DNA of 64,000 nt from an uncultured Lachnospira sp. (lineage in GTDB: Bacteria > Bacillota > Clostridia > Lachnospirales > Lachnospiraceae): NCBI GenBank assembly GCA_910587485.1, contig CAJUKN010000002.1, forward strand, positions 182,378 to 246,377, written 5' to 3'. Positions within the stretch are counted from its first letter, which is position 1; each line of letters begins with the position of its first letter. The translations under genes and the position numbers were made by a program. Of this stretch, positions 52,660-61,751 are shown piece after piece. Below the pieces are notes generated by a model. That model was not told the DNA's origin. It made no database searches and saw only the letters and a program-made list of their open reading frames with translations.

Positions 52660-54123
52660 ATGATGAAAGATTTAGATGTGATTTCTTCTAAGATAAGTAA
52701 AGGACAAAATTTAAATATCCATCTTGAAAAATATGGCAGAAGTATGGCTTCTCTATATCATGCGTTAAGTTTAGTCAAACTTTCTATGAATTATTATACG
52801 GTTTGCGATATATATTATGACAAAATTGGCGACAATGAACAGGATGGTTTATATGTTAAGCTTTATAATCGTTTTCATTTATTGATTCAACATTATCTTG
52901 ATAATCAAATGGATATAGAACAGCTAAAAGTCATGCGACAAGATGTTATAGATATTATGAGTGTTGTTGTTTCATTTGTTGACCAATTAAGAATATATGA
53001 ATATGTGTTTAATAGAGTGGAATATCAGTTTAGAGATAAAGAAGAATATCCATTTGATAAAGAGTACTACAATACGTATTTTACAAATGATTTAATCCAT
53101 TATATTTTTTCAGAAAAAGATAATGTTGTGGTAAACAGTAAAATTGCCAGAATTATAGGGCAGCTTCCTATGAGACTGTCAAAAGACCGTTTTTTTTCAT
53201 ATGTAAGAGAAGCGTTTTCCTTGTATCATGGAGCGCAGAAAGGTTCCATTGATGACTTTGAGTACTCGATTAGAAGTACAGCCATGCTTTCTGTTTCTAA
53301 AAAACAGGCAGACCATACAGCAATAGATGAACATTATTTTGATGAATATAAAAAAATAATGGATATATTAGCAAATGCAGATTATAAGACAATGGATGCC
53401 GCAACATATTATAAGTTGGACAAAGAATTAAAAATAGGCATTGAAAAGATAAATAATTTTTCTGATAATATGGTACTTTTGGCACAGTTGGTTAATGATT
53501 TGTATACGGCTGTGCTTATGGAGCCATATTCAATTGGAAGTACAACACAGACCATTCTTGCCAAAGAGATAATAAGCATAATCAATAATCAATGTTTTGT
53601 TTCACAAACAGATGGTGCATCAAATAATGATATTTTTTATTATCGTAAATTATTTGAGAAAATTGCAGATAAATTTGTTACTTTTGAGGGGATTCAAGAA
53701 AATATTTTGTCTATTGTTGAAAAAAATGAGTATGTGTTAGATGATGCTTGGGATATTTATAAGGATAAACTAGAAACATTTGGAGTAAAAGAGCTTTTTG
53801 AATCATTAAAAATTGTTACAAAATTGCAATCTGGCAGTGATTTTGTTGTACTAGAAAACGATGCCTCATATGCTGAAATACCAGATAATTCTTATGCAGA
53901 TAAAGTTTGTGAAAGTCTAATTAACGATATGCAAAAGGCTTTTAAAACGTTGGGACAGCCTGTTAAAAGAGCAGTTATGGCAACTGTGTTTTCACAACTT
54001 CCCGTTTTGTTTAACAACACAGACGAGATACAAAATTATATTAATATGTCGCTAATACAATGCAGAGATGAAGCAGAGCAGATGGCTGTGGTAGAGATAT
54101 TAAAATCAATGATGGAAGGCTGA
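52660..54123 (+). CDS. Conserved hypothetical helical protein
   Basis: 487 residues, soluble, almost entirely alpha-helical, no signal peptide and no recognised motif. It begins LDVISSKISKGQNLNIHLEK and contains repeated YxxY-rich helices. It follows the lysA-like gene by 16 bases and precedes the next small gene by 3, so it is part of a tight operon. I do not recognise the family; it seems to be a Lachnospiraceae-type protein. Confidence 0.7.
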   Translation: MMKDLDVISSKISKGQNLNIHLEKYGRSMASLYHALSLVKLSMNYYTVCDIYYDKIGDNEQDGLYVKLYNRFHLLIQHYLDNQMDIEQLKVMRQDVIDIMSVVVSFVDQLRIYEYVFNRVEYQFRDKEEYPFDKEYYNTYFTNDLIHYIFSEKDNVVVNSKIARIIGQLPMRLSKDRFFSYVREAFSLYHGAQKGSIDDFEYSIRSTAMLSVSKKQADHTAIDEHYFDEYKKIMDILANADYKTMDAATYYKLDKELKIGIEKINNFSDNMVLLAQLVNDLYTAVLMEPYSIGSTTQTILAKEIISIINNQCFVSQTDGASNNDIFYYRKLFEKIADKFVTFEGIQENILSIVEKNEYVLDDAWDIYKDKLETFGVKELFESLKIVTKLQSGSDFVVLENDASYAEIPDNSYADKVCESLINDMQKAFKTLGQPVKRAVMATVFSQLPVLFNNTDEIQNYINMSLIQCRDEAEQMAVVEILKSMMEG

Positions 54124-54126
54124 ACT

Positions 54127-54465
54127 ATGAAGTGGTATAAAAAGCTTTATTATGGAGAAAATGCAAGAAAAGTAAAATATAAAATATTTGGCAAAATAGC
54201 AAAAAGTCGGTTGACATTTGATACTTTTCTTATTATGCTGCCCTCCAATAAAGAAAATCTGCTTGATATTGTGTCCGCTGATTTGTTAAAACAGCCACAT
54301 TTTAAAAATAAAAAGATACAAGATACCATTTATATTGTTGGAATTGCAAAAGGCAAAGAGGAAGCTTTAGAGGTTGTACGCACGATTATTGATGAGGTTT
54401 ATCAGGCAACCAAAGGGTTTGATATTCCGAAATATCTGCATTTTGGAAATAAAAAAAGAACGTAA
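54127..54465 (+). CDS. Small hypothetical protein
   Basis: 112 residues, basic (MKWYKKLYYGENARKVKYKI). The middle has beta-rich segments (LTFDTFLIMLPSNKENLLDI, TIYIVGIAKGKEEALEVVRT) that resemble small alpha/beta sandwich proteins. It lies in the tight operon between the 487-residue protein and the DUF2953 gene. Function unknown. Confidence 0.65.
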   Translation: MKWYKKLYYGENARKVKYKIFGKIAKSRLTFDTFLIMLPSNKENLLDIVSADLLKQPHFKNKKIQDTIYIVGIAKGKEEALEVVRTIIDEVYQATKGFDIPKYLHFGNKKRT

Positions 54466-54480
54466 ATGTAAGGAGAAACA

Positions 54481-55506
54481 ATGCTTCATGTAGTGCTATT
54501 GATATTAAAAATAATTGGAATAATAATAGCTGTATTACTGGGGCTTGTAATTCTAACAGTTGCAGCAGTGCTTTTTGTACCTGTACGATATGTTGCGAAA
54601 GCACAATATAAGGATGACATTCCTATAATACAAGCAAAAGTGACATGGTTATTTCATTTATTACGAATAAAATGTTTATTTAATCTGGAAGAAGGATTGA
54701 ATGTTCGGATAAAAATACTCTTTTTTAATTTAAAATCATTAAAAAACAACAAAAATGATGAAGAACATATAGAAAAGAACAATGAAAAAAAACATCGTAA
54801 AAAGAAAGAACATTCTGTATTTGATAAAGAAGACAATTATTTAGATGACACAGATATGTTCTTTGATAAACCAGAAGAATCCGTTGATATAACAGCGATG
54901 GAAGATATCTATTCTAATAGTAATCAAAGGATTGATTCGGACACTGAACTGTCTGATATAGAAATAAATCAAGATAACATTCAAAATAAAGAAAATTTAT
55001 TTGAAATGGATGGTTTTGAAGGAGAGACTAAAAAGACCAAGAAAATAAAAAAGAATATTTTTTTGATTATCAAGAATAAAATAATGGATATCATACAAAA
55101 GATACTTGCTTTGATTCAAAAAATAAAAGTGACAAAAGAAAATATAATAAAAAAATCAAAAGAGTTTTCCAATATGATAAATGACCCTAAGAATCGTGAA
55201 ATGGTTGCCTTTTTATGGGTACAGGTAAAGAAACTTTTAAAGATTTTAAAGCCAAAAAAGGTTGAGGCATATATCCATTTTGGATTAAAAGATGCTGAAA
55301 CAACAGGAAAAGCAGCGATGTATGCAGCATCTTTGTATGGCTCTATTGGCAAACATATAACGATTTACCCTGATTTTGAGCAGGAGATTATTGAGGGAAG
55401 CATGTATATAAAGGGTTCTATCCAGCTTTTTCCAATAGGAATAATAGCATTAAAGATTTATAGGAATAAGCAGGTTAAGAAATATATTAATAAAATGAAG
55501 AATTGA
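54481..55506 (+). CDS. DUF2953 membrane protein (YtfI-like)
   Basis: 341 residues. A membrane helix near residues 10-30 is followed by VRYVAKAQYKDDIPIIQAKV and WLFHLLRIK, a long charged, low-complexity middle (residues ~90-190), and a C-terminal FGLKDAETTGKAAMYAASLY segment typical of DUF2953. In B. subtilis the equivalent gene (ytfI) lies next to ytfJ, as here. AAGGAG precedes the ATG; it overlaps no gene but is 20 bases ahead of ytfJ. Confidence 0.82.
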   Translation: MLHVVLLILKIIGIIIAVLLGLVILTVAAVLFVPVRYVAKAQYKDDIPIIQAKVTWLFHLLRIKCLFNLEEGLNVRIKILFFNLKSLKNNKNDEEHIEKNNEKKHRKKKEHSVFDKEDNYLDDTDMFFDKPEESVDITAMEDIYSNSNQRIDSDTELSDIEINQDNIQNKENLFEMDGFEGETKKTKKIKKNIFLIIKNKIMDIIQKILALIQKIKVTKENIIKKSKEFSNMINDPKNREMVAFLWVQVKKLLKILKPKKVEAYIHFGLKDAETTGKAAMYAASLYGSIGKHITIYPDFEQEIIEGSMYIKGSIQLFPIGIIALKIYRNKQVKKYINKMKN

Positions 55507-55526
55507 ACAAGAATGGAGGATTAATA

Positions 55527-55925
55527 ATGGCAGAGAATAATTTTGACCAAACAGTAGCATCACTTTTTAAAGGAATGGACTCATTTATATCAGCAAAGAC
55601 GGTTGTCGGTGACGCTGTGACCGTAAATGATACAATTATACTTCCATTAGTAGATGTATCATTTGGCGTAGGTGCTGGGGCATTTGCCGGCGAAAAGAAA
55701 AATAATGCAGGTGGTGCTATGACAGGAAAAATCTCACCAAGTGCCGTTTTAGTAATTCAAAATGGTGCTACAAAGCTTGTTAATATTAAAAATCAAGATA
55801 CAATAACAAAGGTTATTGATATGGTTCCAGATATTGTGGATAGAATTTCAGGCAAATTTGGAAAGGTAAAAACAGATTCAGATATTGATGAAGTGATTGA
55901 CGAAATGTCAAATAATGTAGAATAA
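55527..55925 (+). CDS. ytfJ: GerW/YtfJ family protein
   Basis: 132 residues. SLFKGMDSFISAKTVVGDAV, the VSFGVGAGAF segment and a Gly-rich GGAMTGKISPSAVLVIQNG stretch are characteristic of the YtfJ (GerW) sporulation family, which in Bacillus affects spore germination. Its presence does not prove sporulation, because non-sporulating Clostridia also keep it. GGAGG favours the ATG at 55527 over one eight codons upstream. Confidence 0.88.
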   Translation: MAENNFDQTVASLFKGMDSFISAKTVVGDAVTVNDTIILPLVDVSFGVGAGAFAGEKKNNAGGAMTGKISPSAVLVIQNGATKLVNIKNQDTITKVIDMVPDIVDRISGKFGKVKTDSDIDEVIDEMSNNVE

Positions 55926-56008
55926 ATGGATTGTGATAGCATAAATCAGTAATTATTTGTAGGCAGCAGCATATATTATAGGTAAGAAGATAAATTCAGG
56001 CGGTAATT

Positions 56009-56155
56009 ATGTGTTGCAGAATGCTTGGTTTTATTATGTTTTGGATTGCTGTTGGAATGGTGATTGCATTACTGCTTCAGGAAGATATATTCTTAAGTGT
56101 GTGCATAATTATCATACTGATTGTAGTTGGGTTTAATATGTTTTGCAAAAGTTAA
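56009..56155 (+). CDS. Small hydrophobic membrane protein
   Basis: 48 residues: begins MCCRMLGFIMFWIAVGMVIA and ends VVGFNMFCKS, with two membrane segments. AGGCGG precedes the ATG by five bases. Short Clostridial proteins of this size and layout (GLxLFWxxVGM then GxNxFC) are widespread and uncharacterised. It lies 84 bases behind ytfJ and may be co-transcribed. Confidence 0.65.
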   Translation: MCCRMLGFIMFWIAVGMVIALLLQEDIFLSVCIIIILIVVGFNMFCKS

Positions 56156-56257
56156 AAGCACACAGGCAAATTCAAGAGATGCAGTTACAGGAAATGTAAT
56201 AATATAATTATAAATATCTGCTTTAACAAGAAAGGATATTTATTATAATTTTTTTCA

Positions 56258-56266
56258 GGGGGGGGG
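56258..56266 (+). repeat. G9 tract upstream of the GH95 gene
   Basis: Nine consecutive G about 100 bases before the GH95 start, in an otherwise AT-rich region. Position would be within the leader or promoter. Length variation could affect expression. Confidence 0.5.
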
Positions 56267-56332
56267 TGTCAAATGCTTTTGAAAATATTTATACAACTAA
56301 ATAATCAGAAAAAAATTTTTACTCATTAAAAT

Positions 56333-56352
56333 TTGTGCCTAAATAGGCACAA
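56333..56352 (+). other. Hairpin just upstream of the GH95 ribosome-binding site
   Basis: TTGTGCCT, loop AAAT, AGGCACAA: a perfect 8-bp stem ending five bases before GGAGG. No T run follows, so it is more likely a translational or stability element than a terminator. Confidence 0.45.
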
Positions 56353-56366
56353 GAACGGAGGATAAG

Positions 56367-59300
56367 TTGAAAAAAACGAGTAAATTAAAAAAGGCGTTTT
56401 GTCTTTTTTCCTGTGTTTCATTGGCTGCAACTTCATTTGTGCTGCCTAAAATAAGTGTTAAGGCAAGTGATGAAGTAAAAAAATTTGACCCCCAGACCAC
56501 CATGTGGACAAACACTTGTGTGGAGACGATACTTGACGAGGACTCAACAACAAAGTACAACAATATGGCGGAGGTAGACCCAAATGCTTCATCGAAAAAT
56601 GACAGTGGACATCAAAGTCCATATGGAAGGTCAACCGATAAGTTAAATGACTGGGCTTACTCAGAATATCTATGGACATACAGTTATCCTGTTGGCAATG
56701 GCAGAATGGCTGGTATGATAGCAGGTGGTATTGACAAAGAGGTCATTCAAATTAATGAGGATACTATTTGGGATGGCTCTCCATATGGTACGATTCAAGA
56801 TGAAAATAACAATACAATTACGAATATGGATGCGGCAAAGGCAGCACAGACGATTTCTACAACCAATCAGACAAGCGGCAGTGTAGAAGATGGCTGGAAA
56901 TATTACAGAGGTGCCAATGAGGACGGCTCACCAGCAGCAATCGGTTCTGCGGATGCTTTAGTTGGAGATGAGGCTTTTCGAGCAAAATATCCAGAATTTT
57001 CAAAAATGTCGATTTCATATCAGGCACTTCAGGTTAATAATGCAAAAGATGCACAGGCTGTACAGCAGCGATATTCAATGGAACGTATGGTAGAGGCTAC
57101 ATTTCTTGGAAGTCCATCTTCACAACATGCGTATAAGTCTTTTGTTGAGGTGTATTTAGATTTTAACCAGACACATGAAAAGGTGACCAATTATACAAAA
57201 AGCCTTGATATGACAGAAGGTATCGTGACAGTTGACTATGATTACAACAATGCGCATTTTACAAGACAGACATTTGCAAGCTATCCAGACCAAGCGGTCG
57301 TTACACATGTTTCATCGGATAAGGAGCTGAGTTTTAGCGCGCAGCTTCATACATATCACAATCAAGAAGGCTACTTCAAATATGAAAAAGTTAGTGACAA
57401 AGAAGTAAAATTAATTGCTTCTGTCACCGATGGCAATAAAAATTCAGATGTTCCATCTGCAATTAATGCTATTTCATTTGAAGCACATATGCTTCTTGAA
57501 GGTGATGGAGTATTTTCGGTGTCAGAAGATAATACAACCATTCAGGTTCAAGGAGGAAAGGAAGCTACAATCTATGTAGTAGGCGCTTCAAACTATGTGG
57601 ATTATTTAAGCCTTGACAATACAAAGCCAGCAAGAGATTGTGCGGTGTATGTTAATAATATTAAAGCAAAAAAATATAATCAGATAAAAGAAAGACATAT
57701 ACAAGATTTTTCACCATTATTTGAAGCATCCTCTCTTTCTGTTGAAAATACAGATGGAAAAGATTTTTCAGATATTCCTACAGAAAAGCGTATTCGTAAA
57801 GATGTAAATGGCAAGTCTGGTTTTACGGTTGGTGCGGGAAACAGTATGTCCGATGCAAAGAAAGCAGGAGTATCTACAACGTATTCCAATGGAGATAATC
57901 AGTTGGCAGTACTTGAATTTAACTATGGCAAATATCTGTTGATATCTGGTTCAAGAGATGGCTCTACATCAGGGGATATTGATATTTATGAGTCACAGCC
58001 GCTCAACCTTACAGGCAAATGGAATGCTGCATTATCGGCTTCATGGAAAGGCAAATATACGATTAATATTAATACGCAGATGAATTATTGGGCAGCTAAT
58101 ATATTAGGTTTATCAGAGGAATGTGAGCGACCTTTAATTGACGTATTTGATGAACTTGCACAATCAGGTTCAATCACTGCTGCTAATCAATATGGTATCT
58201 ATAATAATAGAGGTGATAATACCTACAAGGCGGGTGACCCTTGGGTAACACATCATAATTTTGACCTTTGGAGAGGAACGCAGCCGATTGACAATGCTAC
58301 AGCTGGATTGTGGCCTACAGGCGGTATATGGCTGTTAGACCACGCATGGCAGTATTATCAATTTAATAATGATATCGACTATCTTGCAGAAGTATATCCT
58401 TATATGGTGGGTTCTGCAGAGTTTTTCACTCAGTTTGTTACACTTGATGAAAAGACAGGCTATCTTGTTACAGCAGCTTCTTGTTCACCAGAACAGGGTG
58501 GTGTTCAGCCGGGGGCAGCGATGGATACACAGTTGATTCGTAACTTGTATGATATGGTTTGTAAAGCAAGTGCAATTTTAGGAAAAGAAGCTGAAAATGC
58601 AGCGCTTCTTGCAACAATTAAAGAGCAGATGCCATCAACATATCTTGCTGATGAAAAAGGCAAAATTGCACCAAATCTTATTGATAATCAGGGGCTTATT
58701 AAAGAGTGGGCAAGAGGAGACGTTTCGTTTGATATTTCAAAGCGTGAGCCGGGCGACTGGAAGGTGACCAATCCATTTTCAAGCAATCCAGATGAACAGA
58801 TTGGCGTATATGCACATGGTGCTTCTAATGCCAATGGACACCGCCATTGTTCACAGCTTTGGGAAATGTATCCGGGAACACATTTGAGTGCATATTCCGA
58901 AGATGCCAATGAAAAAGCGATATATGAAGCATATTGCAACTCAGTAAAGGCAAGAGGTGCAGGCTCTGGACAAGGCTGGGGACTGGCTTGGAGAATTTCT
59001 CTCAATGCCAGAGCATTAGACGGCGATGCAGCATCTTCTATGTTAGAGCAGTTATTTACAACAAGAACATCACCAAATCTTTTTGACCAGCATCCAAATT
59101 TCCAGATAGATGGCAATTATGGAGCAACTGCAGGTATTGCTGAAATGTTGATTCAATCACATGACGATGCTATTGATTTGTTGCCAGCTCTGCCTTCAAC
59201 ATGGAAAGATGGTTCTTATTCTGGTTTAAAAGCAAGAGGCGGTGCATCCGTAGACTGTACATGGGAAGATGGCAAAGTTGTAAAGGCAATTATTTCACCT

Positions 59301-60452
59301 TCTGTTAGTGGAGAAGTTCATGTTCGCAATGCGTATATTGGAAAAGTTATCGTATCCGATTCTAATGGAAACGTAATAAAGACAACATTAAATGACAGCG
59401 AAAATATGATTACATTTGACGGAACAGCAGGTGAAGTTTATACACTGAGTTCTTTTGGAAAAAATGAGCCAGAATATATAGAAGGTACATGGGTATCTTC
59501 TGTATCAAATGCAAAGGACTTTTTTAACACAGAAGGAGGACAAGCTCCAAAATTAGAAAACAGCAATACCAATGTAGGTTATGTATATAATAATGCTTAT
59601 AATACAACAATAACTGATAAAGCCGTAGGAGCTGTAGGGTTTGCATATCCTAACTGTGATGTGACTGGTTTAACAAAGCTGTCATTATCTGTAGCACGCA
59701 AGGCAAAGGCTGGTGAACAGAAAGTGTCTGTTCGACTTGGCAGTAAGGATGGCGTAGAAATTGCAAGTGGAATTATCACAGCCACTTCTTATGCACCTTT
59801 GGATATGGAAGTAACATTACCTGAAAATGTTACAGGAATAAAAGACCTTTATGTGGTATTTACTTCGGTAGGTACAACGACTGATAAATATATGGCAAAT
59901 GTTAAGGATTTAACAGGTTATTATATATGTAAGAATCCAAATTATGAAGGTGATAGTGGAAAAGTAAGCGCACCATATGCTAGTGTAATATCTGGTGAAT
60001 ATACACAAAATCGTCAGATAGAATTGATTTCTTCCGATGCCAATGTGAAAATTTATTATACAACAGACGGTTCAGACCCTAAGACTTCTTCAACAGCAAA
60101 ATTGTATACAGAAAAGATTGATATACTTGGAGAAGAAGGAAAAACGGTTACAACAGTGGTTAAGGCTTATGCAAAAACAGATGACAAAGAAGAAAGTAAT
60201 ACAGTAGAGTATACATATGTCATTAAAATTGAAAACATAACCATAAAACGTGGTGATATTAATGGAGATGGCGACAGAGATATAAGTGATGCTGTGCTTT
60301 TGAAAAAACGTTTAGCGGGTATGGCTGTAAATGTAAATGAAAAAGTAGCAGATATTGATGGTAATGGGCGTGTGGATATTACGGATGCTATTCTTCTTTT
60401 AAAACATCTGGCTAAAATGATTGATATTGATACATTAAAGACAAATAAATAA
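56367..60452 (+). CDS. Secreted GH95 glycosidase with C-terminal dockerin
   Basis: 1361 residues; TTG start behind GGAGG. A signal peptide (residues ~1-33) precedes the GH95 region: N-terminal beta-sandwich with YPVGNGRMAGMIAGGIDKEV and QINEDTIWDGSP, then the (alpha/alpha)6 barrel with NINTQMNYWAAN, SPEQGG (acid Glu ~709) and QIDGNYGATAG (Asp ~915). GH95 enzymes cleave alpha-1,2-L-fucose or L-galactose. A carbohydrate-binding-like domain (~1030-1200), a chitobiase-type beta domain (SSDANVKIYYTTDGSDPKT) and a type I dockerin (GDINGDGDRDISDAVLLKKR and DIDGNGRVDITDAILLLKHL) follow. Confidence 0.92.
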   Translation: MKKTSKLKKAFCLFSCVSLAATSFVLPKISVKASDEVKKFDPQTTMWTNTCVETILDEDSTTKYNNMAEVDPNASSKNDSGHQSPYGRSTDKLNDWAYSEYLWTYSYPVGNGRMAGMIAGGIDKEVIQINEDTIWDGSPYGTIQDENNNTITNMDAAKAAQTISTTNQTSGSVEDGWKYYRGANEDGSPAAIGSADALVGDEAFRAKYPEFSKMSISYQALQVNNAKDAQAVQQRYSMERMVEATFLGSPSSQHAYKSFVEVYLDFNQTHEKVTNYTKSLDMTEGIVTVDYDYNNAHFTRQTFASYPDQAVVTHVSSDKELSFSAQLHTYHNQEGYFKYEKVSDKEVKLIASVTDGNKNSDVPSAINAISFEAHMLLEGDGVFSVSEDNTTIQVQGGKEATIYVVGASNYVDYLSLDNTKPARDCAVYVNNIKAKKYNQIKERHIQDFSPLFEASSLSVENTDGKDFSDIPTEKRIRKDVNGKSGFTVGAGNSMSDAKKAGVSTTYSNGDNQLAVLEFNYGKYLLISGSRDGSTSGDIDIYESQPLNLTGKWNAALSASWKGKYTININTQMNYWAANILGLSEECERPLIDVFDELAQSGSITAANQYGIYNNRGDNTYKAGDPWVTHHNFDLWRGTQPIDNATAGLWPTGGIWLLDHAWQYYQFNNDIDYLAEVYPYMVGSAEFFTQFVTLDEKTGYLVTAASCSPEQGGVQPGAAMDTQLIRNLYDMVCKASAILGKEAENAALLATIKEQMPSTYLADEKGKIAPNLIDNQGLIKEWARGDVSFDISKREPGDWKVTNPFSSNPDEQIGVYAHGASNANGHRHCSQLWEMYPGTHLSAYSEDANEKAIYEAYCNSVKARGAGSGQGWGLAWRISLNARALDGDAASSMLEQLFTTRTSPNLFDQHPNFQIDGNYGATAGIAEMLIQSHDDAIDLLPALPSTWKDGSYSGLKARGGASVDCTWEDGKVVKAIISPSVSGEVHVRNAYIGKVIVSDSNGNVIKTTLNDSENMITFDGTAGEVYTLSSFGKNEPEYIEGTWVSSVSNAKDFFNTEGGQAPKLENSNTNVGYVYNNAYNTTITDKAVGAVGFAYPNCDVTGLTKLSLSVARKAKAGEQKVSVRLGSKDGVEIASGIITATSYAPLDMEVTLPENVTGIKDLYVVFTSVGTTTDKYMANVKDLTGYYICKNPNYEGDSGKVSAPYASVISGEYTQNRQIELISSDANVKIYYTTDGSDPKTSSTAKLYTEKIDILGEEGKTVTTVVKAYAKTDDKEESNTVEYTYVIKIENITIKRGDINGDGDRDISDAVLLKKRLAGMAVNVNEKVADIDGNGRVDITDAILLLKHLAKMIDIDTLKTNK

Positions 60453-60462
60453 TTTATTGAAA

Positions 60463-60600
60463 TAAAATTTATTAAGGATAAATTTGTTCAGAAGGTCGAT
60501 TGCTTTGAAAGAAAAAGCTAGACTGGTATAAGGTAGGAGTTTATACTCCTGCCTTATTTTAAAATAAAAGATTCAAACAACCTTATTGTAAAAAAAAGGA
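60463..60600 (+). repeat. ~137-bp direct repeat, copy A
   Basis: It contains CAGAAGGTCGATTGCTTT, AAAAGCTAGACTGG and a perfect hairpin AAGGTAGGAGT/ACTCCTGCCTT (60530-60555, one G-T) followed by ATTTTAAAATA. It is ~90% identical by eye to 62724-62860. It begins 11 bases after the GH95 stop and may serve as its terminator. A tnpB fragment follows immediately. Confidence 0.75.
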
Positions 60601-60718
60601 TTTGTATTCTACACTCCGTGAAATGTTTGGGCTTAAATCTCAAATGGCTCAATCCGTATTTAAAACGGTTATTGCAAAGTACAAAAATCTTGCTGATAGT
60701 CTTGTATATGTTCCATAA
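60581..60718 (+). pseudogene. tnpB (IS200/IS605 OrfB) N-terminal fragment
   Basis: The frame encodes KDLYSTLREMFGLKSQMAQS followed by VFKTVIAKYKN and a stop at 60716. LREMFGLKSQMAQSVFKTVIARYK is a typical segment from the first part of one TnpB group. There is no start codon and everything behind it is missing, so this is a relic. It lies at the edge of copy A of the direct repeat. Confidence 0.65.
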
Positions 60719-60803
60719 ATGTGCTAAGTTAAACGAAACAATAAATCATTAAGGAATTTGTTTAGAATACATGTGGTGTTGTTGCAGAAAGGGTATGAAT
60801 AAG

Positions 60804-61286
60804 ATGTCTAAATACAGCTTGAATATAGCAATGGAATATGGGGAAACTTTAAGAGCATTTAGTGATAAATCTGAAGCTGAAGATTATTTTATTTCATATA
60901 AAGATGCCTTGCTAAACAGATTGAAAGAGATTAGCATACAAACATCTGCATTTTTTCCTGACTATACGATTGAAAGCTTAAAAAAAATAGAAAAATGGTA
61001 TTTTGATTTATATGAGAAACAATCATTTGATAAGGCGGGATTGACACAAGAAGAATTTGAAAGCATGATGTCTGTTTATTGGGGCGAGGTCATTATTAAA
61101 AATAACGAGGATGCTAAATGGGCGGTTACGGAATATCCTTTTTCACAAAATAAGTATGAATTCTTAGTAAATAAAGGACTCTGTAGTGTGTCAGTAGTTG
61201 ATAAATTTCATGACTTGTATAACAAGCAAGGTAACAAACGAAGAAATCTGTTATTTAGAGAATATAATAGGTATTTTGCAAGGTAA
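60804..61286 (+). CDS. Hypothetical accessory protein
   Basis: 160 residues, acidic, helical, cytoplasmic. It begins MSKYSLNIAMEYGETLRAFS and contains KIEKWYFDLYEKQSFDKAGL and YWGEVIIKNNEDAKWAVTEY. The size and style resemble immunity or SMI1/SUKH-like proteins that often fill accessory blocks, but I cannot assign a family. AGAAAGGG ahead favours ATG at 60804; ATG at 60795 is too close to the site. It is followed after 33 bases by another unknown gene. Confidence 0.6.
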   Translation: MSKYSLNIAMEYGETLRAFSDKSEAEDYFISYKDALLNRLKEISIQTSAFFPDYTIESLKKIEKWYFDLYEKQSFDKAGLTQEEFESMMSVYWGEVIIKNNEDAKWAVTEYPFSQNKYEFLVNKGLCSVSVVDKFHDLYNKQGNKRRNLLFREYNRYFAR

Positions 61287-61319
61287 CTTCCAGTTTGTTG
61301 ATATAGTAGAGGTGTTAAG

Positions 61320-61706
61320 ATGAAATTTGGAGTAGATAAAATAGAAGATGAAAACGATAAAATTATTGTAACTGGAACTACAGATATTGGAAAATTTAAA
61401 GGCGTGTGGAAATATAGGGAACAACCTGTTGTAAAGTATACATATTTCATCGAATTGTCATATGAGAAATTTGAAAAAAAGATATCTCAAAGTCCAGTAC
61501 ATAATTTTGGCACATTCATATGTGATGATATGGTTGTTTTTAACTGTCAGGTTGAAGATATAGACGAGGATATATATTATGTACGGTTTGCAACGGATTG
61601 GCTTGACATGGTTGAGATTGAAAGTAACCGTGTTCAGATTGATAAAGGAAGTTTTGCGTCATTTACGGTCAGATATGAGGATATATGGATATATCCATAT
61701 GATTAA
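61320..61706 (+). CDS. Hypothetical accessory protein
   Basis: 128 residues, acidic, beta-rich (DENDKIIVTGTTDIGKFKGV, YTYFIELSYEKFEKK, IYYVRFATDWLDMVEIESNR). No signal peptide or recognised motif. The ATG is preceded by AGAGGTG. It lies directly behind the 160-residue gene, and both may form a pair; immunity-protein-like features are suggestive only. Confidence 0.6.
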   Translation: MKFGVDKIEDENDKIIVTGTTDIGKFKGVWKYREQPVVKYTYFIELSYEKFEKKISQSPVHNFGTFICDDMVVFNCQVEDIDEDIYYVRFATDWLDMVEIESNRVQIDKGSFASFTVRYEDIWIYPYD

Positions 61707-61751
61707 TATTGAGATACCAAAATTCCAGTTTGTGTGGAGGTGTTAGCAAAT

